From NCBI GenBank assembly GCA_014804245.1, contig JAAVAE010000054.1, positions 1 to 62,950 of the forward strand: DNA of 62,950 nt, written 5' to 3'. Position numbers and translations under genes: made by a program. Within the stretch, counting starts at the first letter, position 1; each line of letters opens with the position of its first letter. The DNA comes from Lachnospiraceae bacterium. Lineage in GTDB: Bacteria > Bacillota > Clostridia > Lachnospirales > Lachnospiraceae. The notes under the pieces were generated by a model. It saw nothing but the letters and a program-made list of their open reading frames with translations. It was not told the origin of the DNA and did not search any database. This document shows positions 1 to 7,981 of this stretch, piece after piece.

Positions 1-81
1 AATACTTTTGCTGAAAAAAATAATATCAATTTCTCGAAACTTTTACAAGAAACTTTATTCTCAATGGCACAGGTAAAATGA
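1..81 (+). CDS. HicB-like antitoxin, C-terminal tail (partial)
   Basis: Only the last 26 codons are in the window, open from base 1 to TGA at 79-81. The tail (NINFSKLLQETL) resembles the closing helix of HicB antitoxins, which neutralise the HicA mRNA interferase and repress their own operon. HicA would lie outside the window to the left. The match is short, so the name is tentative; any other protein ending in a similar amphipathic helix is possible. Confidence 0.45.
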   Translation, partial: NTFAEKNNINFSKLLQETLFSMAQVK

Positions 82-87
82 ATATAG

Positions 88-113
88 GAAGCTACCCTTT
101 ATAGGGTAGCTTC
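88..113. terminator. Perfect 11-bp hairpin between convergent genes
   Basis: GAAGCTACCCT and its exact complement flank a TTAT loop, 6 bases after the stop of the HicB-like gene and before the 3' end of the minus-strand gene at 185. There is no clear T-run on either side, so it may be a weak or bidirectional terminator. Confidence 0.5.
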
Positions 114-184
114 TCATCGTATCATTACCAGATGGAAACGGCAGAAGGATCATATCATGTAAGCTCCTTTTTTCTATGTTACCG

Positions 185-946
185 TTATGAAACAGTTTCA
201 GTCCACGCATTTATTCTCTCATGATACAGAAATAGCTCTGCAGGGATTTTGAAGGTGTCCGGGGACACTGGCGTCTGTATCACACAGCCTTTCAGCGGAA
301 GACCGTGCGCTCCTGTCTCTTGATCGGGCTTTAAGCGCATCATAAGAAGATGGGAGCTGCCTTGATGTGTTTCGGGGCGCGATTTCAAATACTGCTTGGA
401 ATGGAATATTAGGTTATAATTTTTACTGCATTCATATTCTACGCCGATATAGAACATCCCCTTTGGGCAGCACTGCTCCAATGCGTCATAGCGGTGCTTT
501 ATTGCCTCTTCTAACTGTTCCGGTGAAAATTTTTCTGCCAGTTTGGGATTACTGAACTCTTCCTCTGTATTTTTCCACACATCTATTAGCGTTACATTAT
601 TGATGTAGCACTGCACTTTGTCCCCATAATCATCCAAGGAGTATTCCAAGGCGCCACCATTGCCGCCCTGTATCTGCAGCCTTTCACTGCCAAGATGGAA
701 GTCGCTGCAATGTAAATAGCTGCAGCTTCTTTCTTCGTGTTCTTTTAATATCTGTCTGTGGCTGCGGATGCCTTTTCTGGTTGTGAGTTCTTGCTTATCG
801 TATGGTTCGATGATGTACAGTTTTGCTTCATCAGATAAGGTCATGCCAATAATGTGGTATTTCTTCCCATCCCGCTCTATGGTTTTTCCGATTACGAGAA
901 CATCCAGCCATTTCTTATGGCGATATGATAAAATTGAAAAATTCAT
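185..946 (-). CDS. Hypothetical protein, 253 aa
   Basis: I do not recognise this protein. It is soluble-looking, rich in charged residues, with no signal peptide or membrane segment. The ATG at 946 (MNFSILSY...) is preferred because AGGAG lies 7 bases before it; an in-frame ATG at 1006 would add 20 residues and has a weaker AAGGAAAG site further away. Residues roughly 1-60 alternate short strands (LDVLVIGKT, YHIIGMTL) and the middle carries a conserved-looking His/Cys patch (CSYLHCSDFH). It stands alone on the minus strand, convergent with the HicB-like gene, in a region rich in mobile-element debris. Confidence 0.6.
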   Translation of the reverse strand: MNFSILSYRHKKWLDVLVIGKTIERDGKKYHIIGMTLSDEAKLYIIEPYDKQELTTRKGIRSHRQILKEHEERSCSYLHCSDFHLGSERLQIQGGNGGALEYSLDDYGDKVQCYINNVTLIDVWKNTEEEFSNPKLAEKFSPEQLEEAIKHRYDALEQCCPKGMFYIGVEYECSKNYNLIFHSKQYLKSRPETHQGSSHLLMMRLKPDQETGAHGLPLKGCVIQTPVSPDTFKIPAELFLYHERINAWTETVS

Positions 947-1230
947 GGTCGCACTCCTATAAAAATTCAGATTGTTAAAATACTCCCCAAATTTTTCTTC
1001 ATACATTTGTCTACCGCTTTCCTTGGTGGATTATTTTTCTTCCTTACTCATCTTTTTTTCAGTAATTGACGTGTGCTTTTTCCTTGCATATAATTTTAGT
1101 AGATAAGAAACCCGTTGTAAAGGAACAGATAAGAGTGAAAAAAGCATCTATAGGGAATCTGATTTCTGTTGTTTGCCCTTTGCAAACCTGGATTTGAAAA
1201 GAAGATTGTGGAAAAGAAGGAGAGATGATT

Positions 1231-1893
1231 ATGCAGGCAATTATGGAAACATTGTTTGATATTGTGTATTTAACTCTTGTTATTACCGTTGGACTCAGAA
1301 TGATGATTAAAGGGCGTAAAGAAAAGCAATACTTTCTTTTGGGGGTGATGGCAGTCATTCTTGGAACCGGCGACGCATTCCACCTTCTCCCCCGCGCCTA
1401 TGCACTATGCACGACCGGCCTGGAAAACTTCACTGCGGCGCTTGGTGTTGGAAAACTGGTTACTTCGGTCACTATGACGGTGTTCTATGTGCTGCTCTAT
1501 TATGTGTGGCGCATTCGTTACCATGTGAAGGGCGGAACTGGTTTGAGTGCCTGTATCTGCCTGCTGGCTGCTTCAAGGATCGTTCTGTGTCTGTTCCCGC
1601 AAAACGAATGGACATCCGCAGATGCGCCGTTGTCATGGGGAATATACAGAAATATTCCGTTTGTATTGCTTGGGGTGCTTATAATTGTTCTCTTTTACAA
1701 AAAGGCGCACGAAACTAACGATAGGGCATTCCGGTTTATGTGGCTGACGATTGTGTTAAGTTTCGGATTTTATATTCCTGTAGTGCTTTTTGCGGATGCA
1801 GTGCCTGTGATCGGTATGCTTATGATACCAAAAACCTGCGCCTATGTGTGGGCAGTTTTGACTGGATATTACGATATGAAAAGAAATCTGTAG
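1231..1893 (+). CDS. Multi-pass membrane protein of unknown function
   Basis: 220 residues with about seven hydrophobic stretches, including VMAVILGTGDAFHLLPR near residue 40, VTMTVFYVLLYYVWR near residue 90 and VLLGVLIIVLFYK near 150. The GDAFHLLPR motif in the loop after the second segment looks like a conserved functional patch, but I cannot assign it. The start at 1231 is chosen over ATG 1225 because AAGGAGAG is 8 bases upstream of 1231 and only 2 from 1225. It lies 47 bases before the aldo/keto reductase and is probably co-transcribed with it. Confidence 0.7.
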   Translation: MQAIMETLFDIVYLTLVITVGLRMMIKGRKEKQYFLLGVMAVILGTGDAFHLLPRAYALCTTGLENFTAALGVGKLVTSVTMTVFYVLLYYVWRIRYHVKGGTGLSACICLLAASRIVLCLFPQNEWTSADAPLSWGIYRNIPFVLLGVLIIVLFYKKAHETNDRAFRFMWLTIVLSFGFYIPVVLFADAVPVIGMLMIPKTCAYVWAVLTGYYDMKRNL

Positions 1894-1940
1894 ACGGAAG
1901 CTATTGACAATGTAAAAGCGAAAGTAGAGGAGATTTTGTG

Positions 1941-3164
1941 ATGTTCCATTATGACAATAAAACGGAAAATACCGGTAGGAAGGCAGGTATGAGATATAGA
2001 CCTGACCGATATGGCAGTCAGATTTCCCAGCTGGGTTATGGCTGCATGAGATTTAGCAGAAAAGGAAATGCCATCGACTACGAAAACGCGGAGAAGGAAG
2101 TCCTTCTTGCTATTGAAAAGGGTGTCAATTATTTTGATACCGCTTACATCTATCCTGGCAGCGAGGAATGCCTCGGCCGGATACTGGATGAAAACAAATG
2201 CCGTGACAGGGTCTATATTGCCACCAAGCTTCCGCAGTATATCATACGTTCTGCTACGGCAATCGATAAAACCTTTAATGAGGAACTTTCCCGTCTCCGC
2301 ACAGAACATATTGACTACTACCTGATGCATATGTTCACAGATTATGCGGAATGGGAGCATCTGAAGGCTTTGGGTATAGAGGGCTGGATTAAGCGACAGA
2401 AAGCAGAAGGCCGTATTCGCAACATCGGTTTTTCCTACCACGGTGATACGGAAATGTTCCTGAGAATTCTGGATGCTTACGACTGGGATTTCTGTCAGAT
2501 ACAGTATAACTATCTGGATGAGCATACCCAGGCAGGAAAGAGAGGTCTTCAGGCAGCAGCAGGGAAAGGCATTCCGGTTATTATTATGGAACCTCTTCGC
2601 GGCGGTAAACTGGTCAACCTTCCGGATAAAGCAAAGGAGGAACTTGCCTCTGGCGGCAAGGGCTATACGCCTGCCGAACTGGGGCTGCGCTGGCTGTGGA
2701 ACCAGCCGGAAGTGACCTGTGTGCTTTCCGGCATGAACTCTGAGGATATGGTAAATGAGAACATCCGTATCGCATCAGAGGCGGAGCCGGGACATTTTAC
2801 AAAAGCGGATATGGAAATTGTTGAGCGAATCAAGCAGATCATTCGTGAACGGGAAAAGGTGGGCTGTACGGGCTGCCGATATTGCATGCCCTGTCCCAAA
2901 GGAGTAGATATTCCGGGCAATTTCTATTATTACAATCTGATGTATATGGAGAAAAAGTCCTCCGCCCGCGTTGAGTTTGTCCAGAACATGGGGCTGCGCA
3001 AGGAACCCGGTTTTGCATCACAGTGTATTGGCTGCGGTAAATGTGAAAAACACTGCCCACAGCATATCAATATCCGTGAAAAACTAAAGGAAGCCGATCG
3101 CGACCTCAGACCCCTGCCCTATAAAATCGGCATTGGTGCGGCACGAAAAATCATGATTAAATAG
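1941..3164 (+). CDS. Aldo/keto reductase with C-terminal two [4Fe-4S] ferredoxin domain
   Basis: 407 residues. The N-terminal two thirds is an aldo/keto reductase barrel: LGYGCMRFS at about residue 32, the FDTAY active-site motif near 70 with catalytic Tyr, and KLPQY. The C-terminal part carries two cysteine clusters, CTGCRYCMPCPKG and CIGCGKCEKHCPQ, which bind [4Fe-4S] clusters. This is the COG1453 type of predicted iron-sulfur oxidoreductase; the substrate is unknown. GAGGAG precedes ATG 1941 by 8 bases; an alternative start is ATG 1989 at the beginning of the conserved barrel (MRYRPDRYG). Probably an operon with the upstream membrane protein. Confidence 0.9.
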   Translation: MFHYDNKTENTGRKAGMRYRPDRYGSQISQLGYGCMRFSRKGNAIDYENAEKEVLLAIEKGVNYFDTAYIYPGSEECLGRILDENKCRDRVYIATKLPQYIIRSATAIDKTFNEELSRLRTEHIDYYLMHMFTDYAEWEHLKALGIEGWIKRQKAEGRIRNIGFSYHGDTEMFLRILDAYDWDFCQIQYNYLDEHTQAGKRGLQAAAGKGIPVIIMEPLRGGKLVNLPDKAKEELASGGKGYTPAELGLRWLWNQPEVTCVLSGMNSEDMVNENIRIASEAEPGHFTKADMEIVERIKQIIREREKVGCTGCRYCMPCPKGVDIPGNFYYYNLMYMEKKSSARVEFVQNMGLRKEPGFASQCIGCGKCEKHCPQHINIREKLKEADRDLRPLPYKIGIGAARKIMIK

Positions 3165-3233
3165 ATAGTGCGGCGGTGTACTATAGAGATAGTGGCAAGC
3201 TTTGTATGCACTGCTTTATGAAGAGACAGGCAG

Positions 3234-3422
3234 GTGGCAGGGCGCGGGTTCTTCCATATCAATTCCCATGGCGGAGCAGAACCGTGCCAATTTTCGCCGT
3301 ATTCGGACATCAACGTAAAAAATACATCACTCCGTCAGGTACTGCGCTCACCATTGTTTATCTCTTTGCGCAATCAGGGTGTCCTCATGGAGGAACACAG
3401 CGGCGGATGTGTGCTGTTTTAG
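3234..3422 (+). pseudogene. Radical SAM protein, C-terminal remnant
   Basis: A 62-codon stretch encodes GRGFFHINSHGGAEPC, FSPYSDINVK and EEHSGGCVLF, which is the characteristic tail of a family of radical-SAM proteins (the segment after the SPASM-like cysteines, ending before TAG). The catalytic CxxxCxxC part and barrel are absent: the DNA just upstream does not encode them in any frame. It is therefore a truncated remnant, fused by deletion to the region downstream of the reductase. Confidence 0.7.
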
Positions 3423-3714
3423 TGGAACTTAATGATGGATAAAGTGTGATCGCCGCTATGGTTTAACTCCATATGCGGCGGTTTTCATTACAATAAGCTG
3501 ACTCGCGAAGCGCGGCAGCGTTTGTTTTTATAGGCAGATCGGACGGAAGGGGAAAACTTTAGACTTGATTCTATGTTTTTGTAAAAAGAAAAAAGATTTC
3601 ATTCCATTTCAAATAGGGTTCGTTCCATCTCGGCGAAATACGAAAATTATCTGCCGATATAAAATATAGAAAGAACTGAACTGTTTCAGCGAAGGGAGGT
3701 GCTGGTCATGAAGT
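3423..3714. other. Gene-free stretch after radical SAM remnant
   Basis: No convincing gene. It contains GCCGCTATGGTTTAACTCCATATGCGGCGG, an imperfect hairpin around 3450-3481 that may terminate transcription, and a short CTCGCGAAGCGCGGCAG element near 3493 whose core recurs elsewhere in the window. Confidence 0.4.
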
Positions 3715-3858
3715 TTGACAGGGGAAGTTAGAAAATGTACTTTTACTACTTATAACGTAATGAACTGCTCGGACTTTTTTGAGGGAGCAGAGGTGGTTCT
3801 GAACGACAGAGGAGCCACCATTAAAATATTTGATGACAATGGAGGAATTGAAAAATGA
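3708..3858 (+). pseudogene. Small frameshifted gene upstream of tandem family copy 1
   Basis: A good GGGAGG site precedes ATG 3708, but that frame stops after 7 codons (MKFDRGS). One T too many in AAGTTTGAC explains this: without it the frame would read MKLTGEVRK and continue for 49 codons to a TGA at 3856-3858 that overlaps the next ATG (ATGA). The second half (AEVVLNDRGATIKIF) recurs before copy 2 at 4,790, so this is a repeated small gene, here broken. Function unknown. Confidence 0.45.
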
Positions 3859-4691
3859 GCGTAAATGGAATTGATAATATTACTGGAATTAACTCGAATT
3901 ATATGACGGGTAAAAAGAGAGTTTTAGGCAAGAATTTTAATAATCAAATAGAAGATATAAACAGAGGAAGTAAAGTGAATGAACCTCCCCTGTCTTTTTC
4001 AAATCCAAAGACAGGGGAGAGCGCTTTAATACATCGTTCAGACATTTATTCGGATGATACGCCAATTTACATATTAAAGGGCAAGACCGCAGAGGGAGAA
4101 GAATTTGAAAGGATGCACCATGCATGGATTATAGATCCAAGAAATTGCAGCTATGCTGAACTTATGATGCTTAATCAGGAAACGGGAAATACATCTTTAG
4201 GAGATAAGCAGAGAGCAGATATTCTGTTTGAAAAGACAGGAGTGAAAACTTATTTAGATAAGGCAGACTACAGTACGGCGATAAAGGAGGTTATGGAGGA
4301 ATATAAAAGTTCCGGAAATTGGGACGCTTACCGTTCTATGGACAAGTGGCAGCAAAGTCTTAATGACTATACATCCGTGCCGGTGTATTTTGATCGCAGT
4401 ATTATGGGACAAAATACAATGGAACGAAATGGAGTGAAAGGTTCTTGCAGTTTTGCAACGGTTAAAACAGCAGAAGAAATACAAAAAGAAATTGATGATA
4501 GAGTTAAAGCGGCAGAGAAGAATGGGCCAACTTTACGAGAGGCATTAGCAAATGCTTTTCCAAATGCAGTAAATACTCTTTATAGTTTTGTGGGATCTTC
4601 TGTGGTTATGACATTTGATGAATATGTGAAAGCGATGGAAGAAATGTTAAGAAAATCCAATGAAGAAGCTAATGTTTCTTTAATAAAATAA
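3855..4691 (+). CDS. Tandem-family protein copy 1 (unknown function, 278 aa)
   Basis: Starts with the family N-terminus M-S-x-x-G-I (MSVNGIDNITGI) after GGAGG at the usual distance, and overlaps the preceding small gene by four bases. A central motif, DPRNCSYAELMMLN, aligns with DPKNCDTVEMYAY in copy 3 and PQNCNSFDMYAY in copy 2. No signal peptide or membrane helix is visible; the first 40 residues are polar and glycine/asparagine rich. The C-terminal half (residues 110-278) has no counterpart in the shorter copies. Such proteins occur in tandem arrays in Clostridia, but I know of no assigned role. Confidence 0.65.
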   Translation: MSVNGIDNITGINSNYMTGKKRVLGKNFNNQIEDINRGSKVNEPPLSFSNPKTGESALIHRSDIYSDDTPIYILKGKTAEGEEFERMHHAWIIDPRNCSYAELMMLNQETGNTSLGDKQRADILFEKTGVKTYLDKADYSTAIKEVMEEYKSSGNWDAYRSMDKWQQSLNDYTSVPVYFDRSIMGQNTMERNGVKGSCSFATVKTAEEIQKEIDDRVKAAEKNGPTLREALANAFPNAVNTLYSFVGSSVVMTFDEYVKAMEEMLRKSNEEANVSLIK

Positions 4692-4696
4692 AAATT

Positions 4697-4844
4697 TTGA
4701 CGCCCGATGGGAAGATCGGAGGATTGCCGAATAAGGCAGATAATCTGCTTAATAAGACAAAAGACAATGCTAACTGCTCGGACTTATTATGAGAGAGCAG
4801 ATGTGGCTCTGAATGACAGAGGAGCCGCAGAAAGGAGATTTTAG
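4697..4844 (+). pseudogene. Degenerate small gene upstream of copy 2
   Basis: From 4697 the frame reads TPDGKIGGLPNKADN and NANCSD, then stops at TGA 4790-4792. The adjoining frame continues as ERADVALNDRGAAERRF to TAG 4842-4844. NCSD...LNDRGA matches the small broken gene at 3,708-3,858, and a single inserted base at about 4,789 separates the two frames. It supplies the AAAGGAG site for copy 2. Confidence 0.45.
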
Positions 4845-4845
4845 A

Positions 4846-5331
4846 ATGAACATTGGAGCTATTGGGACATCAAATTACTATTCAGGATATCATAATGGCA
4901 GATCCGTTTAAAAGGCAGGGACAAAAAGTTTTGAGGACACTGTAGTAAACAATACTTCAAACATAGTGATACATGGTTTTATGGGTGAAAAGACCGAAGC
5001 GGGAGATACTGTTGTAGGTGCATGGGGAAATGCGATATCAGGCACATCAACAACAGTATATAAACCGCAAAATTGTAATTCTTTTGATATGTATGCTTAT
5101 TGTTGTTATGCCAATGATAGCGGGAAAAGTTCGTCTGCTATGACGAATTTCATGGGTTCTCATGCTTACTATCAAGGAGAGCAGGGAGGCGGTTCTGATT
5201 ATAAAGATTTATTCAAGCAGACAGATTGGTTAGCAGTAGTAAAAAATATTATGGATATGCAGTATCGGTTAGGCAATATGAAGGGATACATGGATTATAA
5301 AAGTTTCTTTGATTTTTTAAGCAGAAAATAG
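4846..5331 (+). pseudogene. Tandem-family protein copy 2, disrupted by in-frame TAA
   Basis: ATG 4846 follows AAAGGAG. The reading frame gives MNIGAIGTSNYYSGY, the family N-terminus, then TAA at 4909-4911, and then continues open to TAG at 5329-5331 with family features: SFEDT, VYKPQNCNSFDMYAY and the C-terminal YRLGNMKGYMDYKSF. A single substitution at codon 22 is enough to explain the stop. Internal GTG 4966 could still give a 121-residue product lacking the N-terminus. Shorter and more Cys-rich than copies 1 and 3. Confidence 0.7.
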
Positions 5332-5373
5332 AAAAATTATTGAATTTTTGAATAGCAATGGAGGATTTGAAAA

Positions 5374-5964
5374 ATGAGCATTAGTGGAATAGGAGCAGCA
5401 GGATATCCGACAGCAGGGTATGATACAAGAAAGACAGAGAGAAATGTGGCAGGAGGAAATTTTGCAAAGCAGGCGGCGGAAGCGTCACAGGCAGCAGGTA
5501 AGGCAACAGCCACCTTGCATGGAGCAGAGGAAGGCTCAGGGGATATTACAATATTCTCAGGGGCGGAGGTTGTGAGCGGTTCATCCTATTCTGTTTATAA
5601 GACACCGAACTTTGATTCGGAAAATCCTGTATATAAAGTGAAGATATGGGATAAGTCAGGAAATGTGACAGAGCGGATGGTGGACGTGTCGAAGGTAGAC
5701 CCGAAAAACTGTGATACGGTTGAAATGTATGCGTACACTGCCGATCTGAAAGAAAGCGGAAAAGGCAGTTTTGAGGATACGGTGCTGAAAGCCGTAGTAG
5801 CAAAATCTGTGAAAGATGCTGAAAGTAGATCTGGCACATGGAGTTTTTCAGAAAAGTTTGATTGGACAAAAATCGTGAATGATCTCATGCAGTCATCGTA
5901 TCACTATGGGGAATTGAAGGGGTATATGGAGTGGAAGAAGTTCTTAGGATTTCTGAATAAGTAA
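5374..5964 (+). CDS. Tandem-family protein copy 3 (unknown function, 196 aa)
   Basis: The intact, best-conserved member. MSISGIGAAGYPTAGY follows GGAGG by 8 bases. Residues 20-55 are Ala/Gly/Gln rich and probably flexible. The core runs from VYKTPNFDSENPVYK through VKIWDKSGN and VDVSKVDPKNCDT to EMYAYTADL; the C-terminus is YHYGELKGYMEWKKF followed by LGFLNK. No classical signal peptide. The three copies share orientation and similar leaders, pointing to local duplication. Function is unknown to me. Confidence 0.65.
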   Translation: MSISGIGAAGYPTAGYDTRKTERNVAGGNFAKQAAEASQAAGKATATLHGAEEGSGDITIFSGAEVVSGSSYSVYKTPNFDSENPVYKVKIWDKSGNVTERMVDVSKVDPKNCDTVEMYAYTADLKESGKGSFEDTVLKAVVAKSVKDAESRSGTWSFSEKFDWTKIVNDLMQSSYHYGELKGYMEWKKFLGFLNK

Positions 5965-5992
5965 ACTATGCCGGATTTATTACATAAGTGGC

Positions 5993-6478
5993 TCAATTTC
6001 CTGCCTTTAACTTTTTTTCCATTAGATGATAGATGCGATCAATGTCTGTGTAGAAAAGGGATATACCGCGTTTATGCAAGCGGAGATTGTAACTGAGATT
6101 ATCGGCAATCAGCTTTGCAGTGGAATTGTGCAGGGATAACGGAATGCCCTTGCTTGTATGTATATGATCGAAATAATCTGCTGTGGTCGGGAATGCGTTC
6201 TGTATAAGGAAAGCGGCATCCCAACCTCCGCATTTACCTAATACAATTTTAGTGCATTTTCTATATCGGGCAACCTGACGGTTGTAGATATTCTGGTATT
6301 TCTCAAACTTGGAACTTACAGGGACCATCCAGTAAATTCTGGGATTTTGAAAATCCTGAATGGCAAGGTAATGGGGACGGTAATTTCCGTCCTCCTTATT
6401 TGCCATTAGTGAGCCGTCCTGCACTTCCTCAAAAAATGTATCTTTGATGTGGTAATAAAATCCAGATTGTATATTCAT
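5993..6478 (-). CDS. Type III toxin (AbiQ/CptN/TenpN-like endoribonuclease)
   Basis: 161 residues, start fixed by AAGGAG 5 bases before ATG 6478. Motifs NKEDGNYRPHYLAI (residues 28-41), YWMVPVSSKFEKY and AFLIQNAFP match the ToxN/AbiQ superfamily of protein-RNA toxin-antitoxin systems, closest in feel to the CptN/TenpN branch. Such toxins cleave RNA and are held inactive by processed units of a repeat RNA. The upstream promoter, two 49-base repeats and terminator are the exact architecture expected. The open frame continues upstream through terminator and repeats by chance. Subfamily assignment is uncertain; superfamily assignment is firm. Confidence 0.87.
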   Translation of the reverse strand: MNIQSGFYYHIKDTFFEEVQDGSLMANKEDGNYRPHYLAIQDFQNPRIYWMVPVSSKFEKYQNIYNRQVARYRKCTKIVLGKCGGWDAAFLIQNAFPTTADYFDHIHTSKGIPLSLHNSTAKLIADNLSYNLRLHKRGISLFYTDIDRIYHLMEKKLKAGN

Positions 6479-6490
6479 GTTTCTCCTTAA

Positions 6491-6517
6491 TAAAAACCCC
6501 CACCACGAAGGGTGGGG
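6491..6517 (-). terminator. Attenuating terminator between antitoxin RNA and toxin
   Basis: On the minus strand CCCCACC-CTTCGT-GGTGGGG is followed by TTTTT. In type III systems this terminator lets most transcripts stop after the antitoxin and a fraction read through into the toxin. Confidence 0.85.
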
Positions 6518-6627
6518 ATAAATGTTCGTACCGAATAATTTATATCCCGCACCATCGGTAAGCGGGAACATTTGACGCACTGAATAATTTATACCCCGCA
6601 CCATCAGTAAGCGGCAACATTTTCTGT
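6518..6627 (-). ncRNA. Type III antitoxin RNA, two ~49-nt tandem repeats
   Basis: Two near-identical units occupy 6524-6573 and 6574-6622 (plus-strand GAATAATTTATA begins at 6533 and again at 6582, a period of 49), with a third, truncated unit running into the terminator. Each unit holds CCGC..GCGG inverted segments (CCGCACCATCGGTAAGCGG) that could form the hairpin or pseudoknot of a toxin-neutralising RNA. Expected to be cut into single units by the toxin. Confidence 0.83.
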
Positions 6628-6633
6628 ACTCTT

Positions 6634-6662
6634 ATTATACGCAGAAAATGGGAAAAGAGCAA
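6634..6662 (-). promoter_or_regulatory. Sigma-A promoter of type III antitoxin/toxin
   Basis: Minus strand TTGCTC, 17-base spacer, TATAAT. Start of transcription expected near 6627, immediately before the first repeat. Confidence 0.8.
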
Positions 6663-6704
6663 TGTTATTTTTGGAAATTTTAATCTGTATGATAAGGAAG
6701 TGAC

Positions 6705-6809
6705 CTATTCGTCAATCGGAAAATCTAAAATGACTTTGCAGCCTTTTTGTTCTCCAATATCCTTATTGTTAAAGCGGCTATCTGGTGTCCTGCTCCCTGC
6801 ATAATTTTA
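6705..6809 (-). pseudogene. Unidentified protein remnant
   Basis: A 34-codon minus-strand frame ending at 6705 encodes DIGEQKGCKVILDFP near its end. It looks like the C-terminus of a real protein rather than random sequence, but there is no start or ribosome site and I cannot name the family. Confidence 0.25.
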
Positions 6810-6928
6810 CGGTGGAATCTGGCACAGCGACATTTTCGCTGTTTCCCTTCCTGCCGGTTGCGGTACTGGTCTTTGCATTGGTATTTGCGGTTGCTGTAAT
6901 AAAATTTGGAAAAAAAGAAGTGAGGTAA
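6794..6928 (+). pseudogene. ABC permease (FtsX-like) C-terminal remnant
   Basis: The frame ending at TAA 6926-6928 encodes FTVESGTATFSLF, one hydrophobic helix (FLPVAVLVFALVFAV) and a short basic tail ending KKEVR. This is the shape of the last transmembrane helix of a MacB/FtsX-type permease. The rest of the gene is missing. Confidence 0.45.
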
Positions 6929-7020
6929 ATAATTGACCTAAATAATTAACATCCAAATGCAAAAGAGATATATTTATATCATTACAAGACAAATATATCT
7001 CTTTGCGGAGGATAGGTGTT

Positions 7021-7587
7021 ATGAAAAAGAATAAAATAAAGGAAATAGTTATACCGGGGATCATAGGTATAATCTTTTTGGCTACTTCAGTTTGGTATTC
7101 TGTGAGGTACAATGAATCACGTCTTGTAGTACCGACAGATTTTGAAACATATAAGTTCAGCCCAAAAGATATTCCCATGATTTGTTCGACTGTGCTGACA
7201 ATGGTGTATATCTGGTATTTGGTGGCTTGTATAATAAAGGCAGCTATTCAGGAGAAGAAGAATGCTCTCAAATCAAACAGAACCCGCAAACTTAACCCTA
7301 AATTGGGATTTCTTGGATTTTTCTATGAGGGTAAAATGTCTAATACATTAATGGATGAGAGGTTTAGGGAAAATAAAAATAAAGCACAGCTTATGGCATT
7401 TAAAGCAGCTTTTGCCGTCAACATAATTGCTTTAATCTTTCTTTCTGTAGGTGAGTCTTTTATGAGCATAGAATATTTGCTTATTGGGGTACAGATTTTG
7501 ATTGCATTATCAATTGCGCTTGCTGCTTTTCTTAGCGAGTATCTGCTATATCGTTATGACCAAGATGAATATGATATGAAGGAATAA
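7021..7587 (+). CDS. DUF3796-type membrane protein
   Basis: 188 residues from ATG 7021, which follows GCGGAGG. Helices: residues 9-27 (IVIPGIIGIIFLATSV), about 55-75 (MICSTVLTMVYIWYLVACI), about 127-145 and 153-175. Between helices 2 and 3 is the conserved-looking NPKLGFLGFFYEGK motif of this family. Its stop codon overlaps the ATG of a small XRE regulator by one base; DUF3796 proteins are often paired with such regulators, suggesting a membrane-linked regulatory pair of unknown signal. Confidence 0.75.
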   Translation: MKKNKIKEIVIPGIIGIIFLATSVWYSVRYNESRLVVPTDFETYKFSPKDIPMICSTVLTMVYIWYLVACIIKAAIQEKKNALKSNRTRKLNPKLGFLGFFYEGKMSNTLMDERFRENKNKAQLMAFKAAFAVNIIALIFLSVGESFMSIEYLLIGVQILIALSIALAAFLSEYLLYRYDQDEYDMKE

Positions 7588-7796
7588 TGGATATGGCAGA
7601 GTTTGAATGTAGATTGAAAAAGTATCGTCTGTTAAAAGAATTGACGCAAGAGCAGCTGGCAAATTTAGTAGGTGTCCGCAGAGAAACGATTATGCGGTTG
7701 GAAAAAGCACAGTACAATCCTTCATTGAAATTAGCAATAGACATATCCAGGGTCGTGGAAGTGCCAATTGAGGAAATATTTATCTTCTCGGAATGA
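7587..7796 (+). CDS. Small XRE/Cro-family transcriptional regulator
   Basis: 69 residues that are almost entirely a helix-turn-helix: RLLKELTQEQLANLV, then GVRRETIMRLEKAQY and a closing helix LKLAIDISRVVEVPIEEIF. Translationally coupled to the DUF3796 gene (TAATG). Likely autoregulates this two-gene unit. Confidence 0.85.
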   Translation: MDMAEFECRLKKYRLLKELTQEQLANLVGVRRETIMRLEKAQYNPSLKLAIDISRVVEVPIEEIFIFSE

Positions 7797-7820
7797 AGTT
7801 CGAGGGGAGCGAGAGTATCA

Positions 7821-7960
7821 TGCAGTGACATAACAAACGATATGCAATTGCATTTATGATTGCATTGCTGCTGATTGTACTAATACTTGTTTACTATTAT
7901 AGGGCAACAATCTATACAATCAAGAGAAATTTGACCAGAACCCTTAACAGCATTAGATAA
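7821..7960 (+). pseudogene. Sensor histidine kinase N-terminal remnant
   Basis: ATG 7821 follows GAGGGGAGC, but codon 3 is TGA. The frame then continues as RYAIAFMIALLLIVLILVYY, a membrane helix, and YTIKRNLTRTLNSI, like the juxtamembrane part of a VanS/BceS-type kinase, before TAA 7958-7960. Both a nonsense codon and a 3' truncation mark it as dead. Confidence 0.5.
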
Positions 7961-7981
7961 GGGATTTATTTCTGTTAAATG

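Noticed and set aside
6479-6604. 42 extra in-frame codons upstream of the first type III toxin
   Set aside because: They run through the terminator and an antitoxin repeat, and a strong ribosome site stands before ATG 6478.
6524-6622. CRISPR-like repeats
   Set aside because: Units are contiguous with no spacers and sit between promoter and terminator of a toxin gene; they are type III antitoxin repeats. The same holds for 8585-8662.
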